64,000 nucleotides of DNA. Origin: Schleiferilactobacillus harbinensis DSM 16991 (GTDB taxonomy: Bacteria; Bacillota; Bacilli; Lactobacillales; Lactobacillaceae). Shown one piece after another: positions 45,355 to 53,979 of the stretch. Each line of letters begins with the position of its first letter. Position 1 is the first letter of the stretch. Both the position numbers and the translations under genes were made by a program. Location: assembly GCF_000425885.1 (NCBI RefSeq), contig NZ_AUEH01000013.1, positions 1 through 64,000 of the forward strand, written 5' to 3'. A model generated the notes under the pieces. The model saw nothing but the letters and a program-made list of their open reading frames with translations. It was not told where the DNA came from and did not search any database.

Positions 45355-45504
45355 GTGCCAATGCGCAGCAAGCGGAGGCAAAATGGGCTCAGCACGGCGG
45401 CTTGCCGCCGATGTGGTTAGGCGACTTGGAGACCGCGCAGCGGGCTCCAAGCGCCGTCACAGCGTTCCAGACCAATTTTGCCGCAGCTTGCGGAGCATTG
45501 GCAC
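45355..45504. repeat. Palindromic intergenic repeat, long copy D (inverted)
   Basis: It begins with GTGCCAATGC and ends with GCATTGGCAC. Read on the minus strand it matches copy C: GGAGGC, GGGCTC, the GGCGGC/GCCGCC inner palindrome, GCGCCGTCAC and CAATTTTGCCGC. It lies between the nucleoside hydrolase terminator and the ABC operon promoter. Confidence 0.85.
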
Positions 45505-45569
45505 GGCGTACAAAGAAGAAACTTCTCCTCAGCCCGTCTCTCCCCAAATAATAACCACCGTTTTCAGTC

Positions 45570-45582
45570 AAACCCGAACATT
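45570..45582 (+). promoter_or_regulatory. PurBox-like site upstream of the ABC-ade operon
   Basis: AAACCCGAACATT matches the PurR box consensus AWWWCCGAACWWT at 12 of 13 positions. It lies about 69 bp before the predicted start of transcription from the extended -10 at 45632-45637 (TGC-TATCCT), close to the distance known for PurR-activated promoters in Lactococcus. An imperfect inverted copy is at 45613-45625. Purine control of the operon is inferred. Confidence 0.6.
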
Positions 45583-45672
45583 AAACGAATATCTAATCGA
45601 ATTTATCCTTTTATCGTTCGCTTTTTCGTGCTATCCTTAACTCAACATTTCTCAACCAGAAAGGATGGCATC

Positions 45673-46503
45673 ATGCAAAAAGCCAACCGGTTCTTACTGT
45701 TGATACCGGCAGCATTAGGAATTATCGTGTTTGCCCTGTTTCCCTTGATTCAAATCGCGATTCCCACCGTCACCTCCGGGGCAAACCCGATTGCCCTGTA
45801 TACTCAGTTCTTGCAAAGCAACTACGATCTGCAAGTCATATTCCGAACATTAACGATTGCCACAGTCACGACAGTGATCACCGTCCTGCTGGGCTTGCCC
45901 ACCGCGCTGTGGATCAGCCGGCAGAGCGTGTCCTGGCGCCAGTTTCTCTCCGTGATCATTCTCTTCCCGATCCTGACCAACGCCGTGGTCCGCAACTTTG
46001 CCTGGATCATCATCTTGGGGAAAAACGGCGTCTTGAACAACATGCTTCAGGCTTTACACCTGATCAGTGCGCCGCTCACTCTGCTGTATACGAATACGGC
46101 GATCGTCATCGGCTCCGTTTACCTCTTTCTGCCCATTATGATCACTACCCTCGTGGACAGTGCCAATGGGTTGAATCCGGAAATTGAGGAAGCCGCCGCT
46201 GTCTTGGGTGCCCGGCCATTCACCATTCTCCGGGAAATCATTCTGCCCCAGATGGCCCCGGCTATTCTCACCGGCGCCATCCTGGTCTTCTCCGGAGCCA
46301 TGACCGCTTATACGACCCCGCAATTACTGGGCGGCAACCGCCACTTGGTGATGTCCACCTTGATTTATCAGCAAGCGATGACCCTGGGCAATTGGACCAA
46401 CGCCAGCGTTGTCGCCATGGTCTTGATTGTTCTGTCCCTCATCGTCTTAGGCCTGCTTCGGTGGTACACCGGACGGCTAGATCGGCGGGTGGATCATGCT
46501 TGA
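45673..46503 (+). CDS. ABC transporter permease, Pot type (PotB-like)
   Basis: A 276-residue permease with six hydrophobic segments and the cytoplasmic EAA loop EEAAAVLGARPFTILREI near residue 180. It belongs to the spermidine/putrescine-type importer permeases. The ATG at 45673 follows AAAGGAT; the frame extends upstream to 45478 into the repeat region and has no signal there. The start of the next permease overlaps its stop by 8 nt. The operon ends in adenine deaminase, so a purine or related base is a candidate substrate in place of a polyamine. Confidence 0.9.
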   Translation: MQKANRFLLLIPAALGIIVFALFPLIQIAIPTVTSGANPIALYTQFLQSNYDLQVIFRTLTIATVTTVITVLLGLPTALWISRQSVSWRQFLSVIILFPILTNAVVRNFAWIIILGKNGVLNNMLQALHLISAPLTLLYTNTAIVIGSVYLFLPIMITTLVDSANGLNPEIEEAAAVLGARPFTILREIILPQMAPAILTGAILVFSGAMTAYTTPQLLGGNRHLVMSTLIYQQAMTLGNWTNASVVAMVLIVLSLIVLGLLRWYTGRLDRRVDHA

Positions 46504-47296
46504 TCGGCACAATCACGTCCTCCAATTGATCGGCGTCATCGTCCTCGCCCTGCTGATCCTGCCCCTAGGCATCGTCGTCGTGACGTCCTTTGGTACCGAA
46601 CCGACGATTTCGTTTCCCATTAAAGGGTTCACCCTCGCCTGGTACGCCAACATTTGGACCCAGCCGGCCTTCGTAGACGGCTTCCAGTCCAGTCTGACCA
46701 TTGCGCTGCTGGCCAGTCTGCTGGCCCTGCTCATCGGGGTGCCGGCGGTGTACGCCTTGACCCGGTTCGACATTCCCCAGAAGGCCTGGTTCCAGACCCT
46801 GTTTCTCAGCCCGACGCTGATTCCGGAAATCGTTATCGGCTTCGCCCTGTACCAAACTCTGGTCATCGCCTGGCGCCTGCCGCTGTGGCCCAGCCTGCTC
46901 ATCGGCCACTTGCTGCTGTGCCTGCCCTACGTCATTCGGCTGGTCACCAGCAGCATGCTGCATCTGGACCCGCACATTGAAGAAGCCGCTTGGACCTTGG
47001 GGACCAGTCGGCCGCGGGCCTTTTTCACCATCGTCCTGCCGAATATTCGGACCAGTATCGTGGCGGCGTTCATGCTGTGCTTCATCAATTCGTTCAACAA
47101 CATCCCGATTTCGCTCTTCTTGAACGGTCCCAGCCAGAACATGCTGCCGACAGCGATCCTGAATTATTTGCAAAACAACTACGACCCCACCGTCTCGGCA
47201 CTGTCCGTTGTCTTAATGCTCTTCACCGCGGTACTGATGCTGCTGATGGAAAAACTGCTGGGCGTGGGCGCGTTGACCACGACCGAAACCAATTAG
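46496..47296 (+). CDS. ABC transporter permease, Pot type (PotC-like)
   Basis: A 266-residue second permease of the same importer, with six hydrophobic segments and the EAA loop EEAAWTLGTSRPRAFF near residue 163. Its ATG overlaps the stop of the first permease (ATGCTTGA), a sign of translational coupling. The FALYQTLVIAWRLPLW and FINSFNNIPIS stretches follow the family pattern. It would pair with the first permease to form the membrane channel. Confidence 0.9.
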   Translation: MLDRHNHVLQLIGVIVLALLILPLGIVVVTSFGTEPTISFPIKGFTLAWYANIWTQPAFVDGFQSSLTIALLASLLALLIGVPAVYALTRFDIPQKAWFQTLFLSPTLIPEIVIGFALYQTLVIAWRLPLWPSLLIGHLLLCLPYVIRLVTSSMLHLDPHIEEAAWTLGTSRPRAFFTIVLPNIRTSIVAAFMLCFINSFNNIPISLFLNGPSQNMLPTAILNYLQNNYDPTVSALSVVLMLFTAVLMLLMEKLLGVGALTTTETN

Positions 47297-47309
47297 GAGG
47301 TTCTATATC

Positions 47310-48341
47310 TTGGCTCGTTTGACACTCGATTCTTTGGCCATGACATACGGTCACGGCGATCCCATTTTGCACGACTTATCCCTCGCCGTCGCCGACGGCC
47401 AGCTGGTCTCCCTGCTCGGACCCAGCGGCAGCGGTAAAACCACGACGCTACGCATCATTGCTGGCCTGCTCCAGCAGACCAGCGGGACGATCAAGGTGGA
47501 CGACGAAGACATCAGCCGCGTGCCGGTCTACAAGCGCGGGTTGAGCATGGTGTTCCAGAGTTACGCTCTATTTCCCCACCTCACCGTCTTCGCCAATGTG
47601 GCTTACGGCTTGAAGCGGCAAAAGCTCAGCAAAGCCGATATTACCGCGAAGGTCACCGCCATTCTGCAAACCACCGGCTTGACCGACCTGGCGGAACGCT
47701 ATCCCCAGGAACTCTCCGGCGGCCAGCAGCAGCGGGTCGCTTTAGCCCGGGCGCTGGTCGTTGACCCCCGCCTGCTCCTGCTGGATGAACCGCTCAGCAA
47801 TCTGGACGCGAAGCTGCGGGTGGCGATGCGGGAAGAAATCCGCCGGCTGCAATTGCAGCTGCACACCACGACGATCTTTGTCACCCACGACCAGGAAGAA
47901 TGTTTCGCCATTTCGGATAAAGTGGCCGTCTTGAACCAGGGGAAGATCGAACAATATGCCGCGCCCGAAGAGATTTATCACCATCCCCAGACGGAGTTTG
48001 TGGCCCGCTTTATCGGCTTCGAAAACTTTCTGCCGGTGAACGGTACCGTGGCGGATCATGCCTATCGGGTGGGGGATCAAACCGTCGCCGTGGCGGGGCC
48101 CACGAAACCGGATGCCAAGGTCCTGACGATTCGGCCCAATCAGATTCAACTGAGTCCGGATGATCAGGGGCTCAGCGGTCAGGTCACCATCCGCACGTAT
48201 CTGGGTAGTGCCTACCGCTACACCGTCGATAGTCCTCTGGGTACCCTGCAGATCGACGGCCCCACCGAGACCCCCGTGGCCATCGGTGCCCCGCTGCACT
48301 TCACCTTGCCCGCTGACCAATTGCTGCCGTTAGAAGCCTAG
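47310..48341 (+). CDS. ABC transporter ATP-binding protein, Pot type (PotA-like)
   Basis: A 343-residue ATPase with Walker A GPSGSGKTT (about 36-44), Q-loop MVFQSYALFPH, signature LSGGQQQR, Walker B LLLLDEPLSNLD and switch FVTHD, followed by a C-terminal TOBE domain of about 100 residues. This is the layout of PotA and related importers. It starts with TTG at 47310 behind a full AGGAGG site. It energises the two permeases encoded just upstream. Confidence 0.92.
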   Translation: MARLTLDSLAMTYGHGDPILHDLSLAVADGQLVSLLGPSGSGKTTTLRIIAGLLQQTSGTIKVDDEDISRVPVYKRGLSMVFQSYALFPHLTVFANVAYGLKRQKLSKADITAKVTAILQTTGLTDLAERYPQELSGGQQQRVALARALVVDPRLLLLDEPLSNLDAKLRVAMREEIRRLQLQLHTTTIFVTHDQEECFAISDKVAVLNQGKIEQYAAPEEIYHHPQTEFVARFIGFENFLPVNGTVADHAYRVGDQTVAVAGPTKPDAKVLTIRPNQIQLSPDDQGLSGQVTIRTYLGSAYRYTVDSPLGTLQIDGPTETPVAIGAPLHFTLPADQLLPLEA

Positions 48342-48368
48342 TCAATCACAATAGGAGTGTTCAATAAA

Positions 48369-49424
48369 ATGAAGAAATTTTCCCGTGCTGCCCTATCTGT
48401 TGCTGTCCTCGCTGTCACTGTGCTCTTTGCCGGCTGCGGCAGCAAGGCCGCCGCTTCCGGCGGCAGTCTGTCTGTTTCCACCTTTGGCCTGTCTACAAAA
48501 CAAATGACCAGCGATATCTTCGATCCTTTCAGCAAACAGTCCGGCACCAAAGTCCAGAGCCAATTCGGCGACAGCAGCCAGCGTTTCACCCAGGTAGCCC
48601 ATAATCCCAACGCCGCCGTGGATGTGATCGAGCTTTCCCAAAATAACGCTTTGTCGGGCAATAAGAAAAACCTGTTCAAGAAACTCGACTTTTCTAAAAT
48701 CAAGAACTTCAACACCTTGAGCAGCGCCCAGCAGAAGCTGGCCAAAGAAACGAACAGCGTGCCGTATACCGTGAACAGCATCGGCATCATTTACGACCCC
48801 AGCAAGACTGGCAAGATCACATCCTGGGATCAGCTCTGGAGCGGCAAGCTGAAGGGCAAGATCGCGATTCCCGACATCACCACCACCTTTGGTCCGGCAA
48901 TGCTTTATGTGGCAGGCGACCACGCCGGCACACCGGTGACCAAGGATAACGGCAAGGCGGCTTTCAAAGCCCTGGCCGATTTGAAGCCCAACGTCGTCAA
49001 GACGTATACCCAATCTTCCGATCTGGCTAATATGTTCAAATCCGGTGAAATCACCGCCGCTGTCGTCGGCGACTTCGCGGTGGGCATGATTCAAGCCGCC
49101 GACAGCAACGCTGTCTACACTGTACCGGCCAGCGGAACTTACGCTAACTATGATACAGCCAGCATTTTGAAGAGCAGCAAGAACACCAAGGCGGCTTATG
49201 CGTACCTGAGCTATCGGTTGAGCAAGACGGCGCAGGCGAAGGCAGCGGAACCCAAGTCCTTGAATAATGCACCGGTGAACGATACGGTTAAATTGTCTGC
49301 GGCAAATGCAAAGAATAAGACGTATGGGGCCATTGCCAAGCGGGCGAAGACGATTGATTTTGATTATGTGAACAGCCATTTGAGCGGTTGGATCAAGACG
49401 TGGAATTCGTTGATGAATAAGTAG
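48369..49424 (+). CDS. Extracellular solute-binding lipoprotein, PotD-like
   Basis: A 351-residue binding protein with a basic N-terminus, a hydrophobic signal peptide and the lipobox LFAGC, so Cys23 would be lipid-modified and the protein anchored outside the membrane. The rest shows the PotD-type fold (SVPYTVNSIGIIYDPSK, WDQLWSGKLKGKIAIPD, DLANMFKSGEITAAVVGDFA). I chose ATG 48369 over GTG 48357, which is too close to the AGGAG site. The usual acidic residues for polyamine binding cannot be confirmed. The next gene encodes adenine deaminase. Confidence 0.9.
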   Translation: MKKFSRAALSVAVLAVTVLFAGCGSKAAASGGSLSVSTFGLSTKQMTSDIFDPFSKQSGTKVQSQFGDSSQRFTQVAHNPNAAVDVIELSQNNALSGNKKNLFKKLDFSKIKNFNTLSSAQQKLAKETNSVPYTVNSIGIIYDPSKTGKITSWDQLWSGKLKGKIAIPDITTTFGPAMLYVAGDHAGTPVTKDNGKAAFKALADLKPNVVKTYTQSSDLANMFKSGEITAAVVGDFAVGMIQAADSNAVYTVPASGTYANYDTASILKSSKNTKAAYAYLSYRLSKTAQAKAAEPKSLNNAPVNDTVKLSAANAKNKTYGAIAKRAKTIDFDYVNSHLSGWIKTWNSLMNK

Positions 49425-49426
49425 TC

Positions 49427-49450
49427 GCTTGCTACGCATTGGCACTCGGT
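49427..49450. repeat. Solo end of the palindromic repeat, copy E
   Basis: GCTTGCTACGCATTGGCAC followed by TCGGT matches the right end of copy A almost exactly. The left half is missing. It lies two bases after the binding-protein stop codon, inside the operon. Confidence 0.75.
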
Positions 49451-49503
49451 CTGTTGCTGAAAGTCGTTTTCAGCGTGATACCACTCATTAGAAAGGGTTC
49501 GAA

Positions 49504-51207
49504 ATGACAACTGTCGATTTATTACTCACGAACGGGCACGTCTTCAGCAGCGCGCTGCATCGGTTTATTGAGACCGATGTGACGGTGCTGGACGGTAAAT
49601 TTTACTGGCTGCCGGCACCGGGAACGTTTACCGGGGAGGCGAAGAAAACCATTGATCTCGCCGGGACGTATATGATCCCCGGAATGGTGGATTCGCACAT
49701 GCACATTGAAAGCTCCATGACCACCCCGACCCGGTTCGGCCGGGCGGTGGCGGCGCACGGGACGACGACGGTGATCGCGGACGCCCATGAAATTACCAAC
49801 GTGGCCGGTTTGAAGGGGCTGCAGGAGTTCATGGCCCAGCCCAGCGACATTGATGTGTTCTACGCCATTCCTTCTTCGGTGCCCTCCACCAAGCCAGAGC
49901 TGGAGACCACCGGCGGCATCATTGGAGTCGCTGAGACCAAGGAATTGTTGAAGGACCCGCGCATTATTTGTCTGGGCGAAGCCATGAACTTCAAAGGCAT
50001 CACCTCCGAACCGGATTCGCTGATTCGCCAACTGATCGCGGAATGCCGGCGGGAACGGCCGACGATGCCCTTGGAGGGCCACTGTCCCAAGTACACCGGG
50101 GAAGACCTGGCCAAGTTTATCTACAGCGGGATCACGTCGGACCATACACAGCAGACGCCCGCGTCGATTTTGGAGAAAGTCACCAACGGCATGTTTGTTC
50201 AACTGCAGAAAAAATCCCTAACTGAAGAAAACATTGCTGCCGTCAAGGATCACCAGTTATTTGAGAATGTCGCCCTGGTCACCGACGATGTCATGGCCGA
50301 CGATCTGCGCCACGGCCATCTGAACAAGATCGTCCAGCAAGCCATCAGCCTTGGGCTGGATCCGGTGGACGCCATTTACATGGCCACCTACACCCCGGCT
50401 CGGCACATGGGCTTATGGAATCGCGGCAGCATCACCCCCGGCCGGGTCGCTGACTTTATTATTCTCCGCGACCTGCAGGCCTTCGACGTGGTCGCCGTCT
50501 ATAAGAACGGTCAACTGGTCGAACCGGCTGCGGACCAAAGTCCCGCTGATCCCCACGCGTTCAGTACGGATCTTCGGCATTCGGTTCAGGCGAAGCCCAT
50601 TACCGCTGCCGATTTGCAATTGCGCGTACCGGATGACGTCTCAGCAGTCACCGCGAACGTCATCGAGATCGCCGCGGTGGGGACGTTCACCAAACGCGTC
50701 CCAGTTAAACTCACCGTTAAGGATCATCTGGTACAGTGGCAGGACGCCGGCTTGGCCTTGCTCATGATCCAGGAACGTTACGGTCACGGCGGCCATATTG
50801 CGTTCGGTTTGGTGAAAGGCGCGCTGAGCCGCCCCGGTGCAGTGGGGGCCACATGGGCCCACGACCACCACAATGTCATGGTCATGGGCACGACTATTGC
50901 CGATATGGTTGCTGCCCAAAACGAATTGATTGCTGAACAAGGCGGCTATGTCGTGGCGGAAGGCGGGCAGATCGTCGCCAACGCCCCGCTGCCCATTGGC
51001 GGCGTGGTCAGCGATGCCCCGATCCCGGTGCTTGGTAAACAAATTGCCGATGTCCGGCAAGCGATGCAAGATCTGGGGTACCATAACACCAACGAAATCA
51101 TGTCTTTCTCCACCCTGTCACTCCTGGTGTCCCCGGCCTTCAAGATGTCGGATAAAGGATTGTTCGACGTGAAGAGTCAGGTTAAGATTCCGTTGTTTGC
51201 TGAATAA
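49504..51207 (+). CDS. ade: Adenine deaminase
   Basis: A 567-residue amidohydrolase-superfamily adenine deaminase that turns adenine into hypoxanthine and ammonia. The metal-binding GMVDSHMHIESSM motif (about residues 61-73), the EGHCPKYTGEDL block, SDHTQQ and VTDDVMADDL, and the C-terminal TWAHDHHNVMVMG signature of this enzyme are present. Length matches the family. The ATG follows GAAAGGG. It ends an operon with a Pot-type importer, which suggests uptake of adenine or a precursor followed by deamination for purine salvage. Confidence 0.95.
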   Translation: MTTVDLLLTNGHVFSSALHRFIETDVTVLDGKFYWLPAPGTFTGEAKKTIDLAGTYMIPGMVDSHMHIESSMTTPTRFGRAVAAHGTTTVIADAHEITNVAGLKGLQEFMAQPSDIDVFYAIPSSVPSTKPELETTGGIIGVAETKELLKDPRIICLGEAMNFKGITSEPDSLIRQLIAECRRERPTMPLEGHCPKYTGEDLAKFIYSGITSDHTQQTPASILEKVTNGMFVQLQKKSLTEENIAAVKDHQLFENVALVTDDVMADDLRHGHLNKIVQQAISLGLDPVDAIYMATYTPARHMGLWNRGSITPGRVADFIILRDLQAFDVVAVYKNGQLVEPAADQSPADPHAFSTDLRHSVQAKPITAADLQLRVPDDVSAVTANVIEIAAVGTFTKRVPVKLTVKDHLVQWQDAGLALLMIQERYGHGGHIAFGLVKGALSRPGAVGATWAHDHHNVMVMGTTIADMVAAQNELIAEQGGYVVAEGGQIVANAPLPIGGVVSDAPIPVLGKQIADVRQAMQDLGYHNTNEIMSFSTLSLLVSPAFKMSDKGLFDVKSQVKIPLFAE

Positions 51208-51256
51208 AATAGGCGCGAACGTCAGCCGTCCTCACCCTTTAATGAACAACTAATCA

Positions 51257-51297
51257 GTGCTGTCACCGTGGTCTTACGTCACGCTGGCAGCATTTTT
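51257..51297 (+). terminator. Terminator after ade operon
   Basis: GTGCTG..CACCGTG pairs with CACG..TGGCAGCAT with minor mismatches and is followed by TTTTT. Confidence 0.7.
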
Positions 51298-51305
51298 CCT
51301 GTCCT

Positions 51306-51716
51306 CTACTTTTTCTCATCGATCAAGACTGTCCCCGCCGGCGGATTCTGATTCAGGGCGCCGACAATGGGATGGGGCAGGTAAAGCGCCTCTAAATAAT
51401 CCACATCCGCAGGGGTTAAATGCACGGCCAGAGCGCCCGCCGCCTCTTCCAAATGGGCGGCCTTCGTCAACCCGACGATGGGCGCGGCGACCCCTTTGGC
51501 CCACTGCCAAGCCAATGCGATCTGGCTCATGGATACCTGATACTTGGCCGCCAATTCAGCGACCCGTTGGACAATACGATAATCCTCCGCTTCGGTCTTA
51601 TCGTACTTGCCCATCGACACTTTATCCGTCCGGCTGCGCAGCGTATCAGTACGCCAACCAGTGTGGCTCAAATGTCCCGCCGCCAGTGGGCTATAGGGCA
51701 TTAAGGACACATTCAT
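51306..51716 (-). pseudogene. N-terminally truncated aldo/keto reductase
   Basis: The 136 residues match only the C-terminal part of a typical aldo/keto reductase of about 320-330 residues: MPYSPLAAGHLS, SMSQIALAWQWAKGVAAPIVGLTKAAHLEE and the tail. The N-terminal barrel with the catalytic Asp, Tyr, Lys and His is absent. No ribosome binding site stands before the ATG at 51716, and the upstream 125 bp to the ROK gene hold no further homology that I can see. It is therefore a remnant, probably left by a deletion when the ROK gene or its promoter arrived. Confidence 0.8.
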
Positions 51717-51846
51717 CTTCGCTTAACTGACCAATTACTAACCAACACGTCTGCCAAGCATTAGCAGGCGTGTTTTGCTATACTGAAAATGTTCGTAGTT
51801 TCACTGACCCAACGAAGCAATCGATTGATAGAAAGCAGGTATCTCC

Positions 51847-53016
51847 ATGACCCCCATCCGCGGACGGGAACTTTTGCACGAAAACAACACGAAACGCTTA
51901 CTCAGCATGATTTACAGCCAACAGCCCATTTCCCGGGTGGCGATGGCCCGGGCTTTGCACCTGAACAAGTCCACCGTCTCGGCACTCTACAACGAGTTGG
52001 ATGAGCAGGGGTATGTCCAGATGGTCGGTGCTGGCGATTCCACTAATGTCGGCGGCCGCAAGCCGGTCCTGATCACGATCAACGGCCGCCACGGCTATCT
52101 GCTCAGCTTCGACATCGGCTTCAACCACCTCCACATCATGGCCAATTATTTTGATGGCCGGGTCGCCTTTTTCCGCCGCATCCCCACCCGCGGGGAAACG
52201 ATCCAGCAGATCATCAGCCGAATCGACACTGCAATTCACGAAGCCGCCGATACCTTGCAGACCGACCAGGGATTACTGGGGCTGTGCTTTTCGATCCACG
52301 GCATCGTGGACCAGGAAACCATTATCAATTCCCCCTTCATTGATATGGAGGACGTTGATTTAGTCCACGACTTCACTGAAAAATACCAAGTACCCGTGGT
52401 TCTGGAAAACGAGGCCAATCTGGCGGCAATCTATGAACGCGACTTCGGCCAGCACACCGACACGCAGAACATTCTGGTCGTCAGTATTCATAAAGGAATC
52501 GGGGCCGGCATCATTTTGGATAACCGCCTGTATCGCGGTACCGGCGGGATGGCCGGAGAAATTGGCCGGTCTCTCCTCTTCACAGCTAATGATCTGACCG
52601 GCCAGGCTGTGGTGGAGAAAAAAGTCGAGGACTACTGTTCCGAGGACGCAATCATTGACCAGATCAAAGCCTTAAAGCACCTGGATACCCTGGGCCGGGA
52701 CGAGGTCGTGGCACTGTATCAAGCCCACGATCCGGCGACCGTGGCCACGATCCATGCTTTCACCCAGGCCATTGCCAAGATTATTTTCAACGTCGCCACC
52801 ACACTGGCGCCGCAAACGGTTTGTCTGAACTCACCGCTGATTGAGGCGATTCCGGAATTGTTGACGAAGATTCAAATGGCGGCCCAGCGCCTGCAAATCA
52901 AGCAGCCCATCAGTTTGATGGAGAACACGCATTACGCCACATTGCTGGGGGCTTGCTCCCTCTTGCTGCGGCATGTCCTGGATATTGCCGACTACCAATT
53001 AACCTTGCGTCATTAA
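51847..53016 (+). CDS. ROK-family transcriptional regulator
   Basis: A 389-residue NagC/XylR-type regulator: an N-terminal winged helix-turn-helix (about residues 10-70; ISRVAMARALHLNKSTVSALYNEL) and a C-terminal ROK sugar-kinase-like domain (SFDIGFNHLHI, VVLENEANLAAIYE, GTGGMAGEIGR). The sugar-binding ExGH motif reads EIGR, and the zinc-binding Cys cluster that normally follows is missing, so ligand binding may differ from NagC. The ATG follows GAAAGCAGG. It lies beside an AraC-type regulator and a GH42 gene and may control sugar genes there. Confidence 0.88.
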   Translation: MTPIRGRELLHENNTKRLLSMIYSQQPISRVAMARALHLNKSTVSALYNELDEQGYVQMVGAGDSTNVGGRKPVLITINGRHGYLLSFDIGFNHLHIMANYFDGRVAFFRRIPTRGETIQQIISRIDTAIHEAADTLQTDQGLLGLCFSIHGIVDQETIINSPFIDMEDVDLVHDFTEKYQVPVVLENEANLAAIYERDFGQHTDTQNILVVSIHKGIGAGIILDNRLYRGTGGMAGEIGRSLLFTANDLTGQAVVEKKVEDYCSEDAIIDQIKALKHLDTLGRDEVVALYQAHDPATVATIHAFTQAIAKIIFNVATTLAPQTVCLNSPLIEAIPELLTKIQMAAQRLQIKQPISLMENTHYATLLGACSLLLRHVLDIADYQLTLRH

Positions 53017-53031
53017 TCCTATTGCCCATGT

Positions 53032-53060
53032 CCCCGAGGCCCTCGCCTCGGGGCTTTTTT
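53032..53060. terminator. Terminator between ROK and AraC genes
   Basis: CCCCGAGG/CCTCGGGG stem followed by TTTTTT on the plus strand, between convergent genes. Confidence 0.9.
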
Positions 53061-53859
53061 ACCGGCTGCGCGCCTGCTGGAACTTCTTCGGCGTCTGCCC
53101 GGTATACGCCTTGAACGCCTGAATAAACTGCGAATTGTCCGTAAAGCCCACCTGCTCGGCCACTTCGTACACATTCCACTCCGGGTGCGTCATCAGCAGC
53201 GATTTGGCCTTGCGCAGCCGCAGCTCTTGCAAGTATTGCAGCGGTGTCTGGTGATAGTACCGTTTGAAGATGCTGGTCAAATACTGCACCGTATAGCCGG
53301 TTTTGGCCGCCAACTGGGTGTTCGTAATTTTCTCCCCGCTATGGGCGTCCAAATATTGCAGTACCGGCGTGACGATGCCAATTTCCGCCATACCCCGGGC
53401 GCCGATTTCCACGTCCTGCCGCAGCAAGAGCAGAAAGGTGAACAGCAGCTCGGCAATCACCCGGTCCTGTACCGCGGAATTGGCCAGGGTCGCGTAATGT
53501 GCCGCCACAAAACGCGCGGTCGGCTGGCTCAGATCGGTAATGACCCGGTAATCGCCCATCCCCAGCGGCGTCACCAAATTCGCCACCAGCGCCCCGCCAA
53601 AGGTGAGATACGCGGTCTGCCAATTGCCGGAACCTCGGTAACTGTGGGGCACGCCAGGGCGAATCAAGATCCCGGCCCCCGCCGGCAGCGTATACGTCGT
53701 CCCGCCGATGGTCACAGTACCCTCGCCGCTGGCGGTTTGCAGCCAATGATAAAACGGATAGCCCTGGGGCCGGAAGATCGCCTCCTGCCGCCATTCGTAG
53801 CCGATACTTTCACAAAACAAGGGATAATCCTGATTCATATGGGTAAACACCAGGCGCAT
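53059..53859 (-). CDS. AraC-family transcriptional regulator
   Basis: A 266-residue regulator with an N-terminal cupin sugar-sensing domain (FCESIGYEWRQE, LPAGAGILIRPGVPHSYRG) and two C-terminal helix-turn-helix motifs (NTQLAAKTGYTVQYLTSIFKR and VAEQVGFTDNSQFIQAFKAYTGQTPKKF), the standard AraC arrangement. The ATG 53859 follows AGGAGG at 8 nt; the frame reaches 53889. It is divergent from the GH42 beta-galactosidase and probably activates it in response to a galactoside. Confidence 0.92.
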   Translation of the reverse strand: MRLVFTHMNQDYPLFCESIGYEWRQEAIFRPQGYPFYHWLQTASGEGTVTIGGTTYTLPAGAGILIRPGVPHSYRGSGNWQTAYLTFGGALVANLVTPLGMGDYRVITDLSQPTARFVAAHYATLANSAVQDRVIAELLFTFLLLLRQDVEIGARGMAEIGIVTPVLQYLDAHSGEKITNTQLAAKTGYTVQYLTSIFKRYYHQTPLQYLQELRLRKAKSLLMTHPEWNVYEVAEQVGFTDNSQFIQAFKAYTGQTPKKFQQARSR

Positions 53860-53931
53860 CGTCCTTGCCTCCTTTTCACTCATCTTCAAATTACCATACT
53901 TTTACCTGAATTTCTCGCTCTCATTCCAGTT

Positions 53932-53947
53932 TGATAGCGCTTAGAAT
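53932..53947 (+). promoter_or_regulatory. cre-like site over the GH42 promoter -10
   Basis: TGATAGCGCTTAGA (53932-53945) matches the CcpA consensus TGWNANCGNTNNCA at all but one fixed position and overlaps the -10 candidate TAGAAT (53942-53947). The -35 is poor, as expected for a promoter needing an AraC-type activator. Confidence 0.6.
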
Positions 53948-53979
53948 GAAGACATCACTTAAGCAATGGAGGATTCCTA

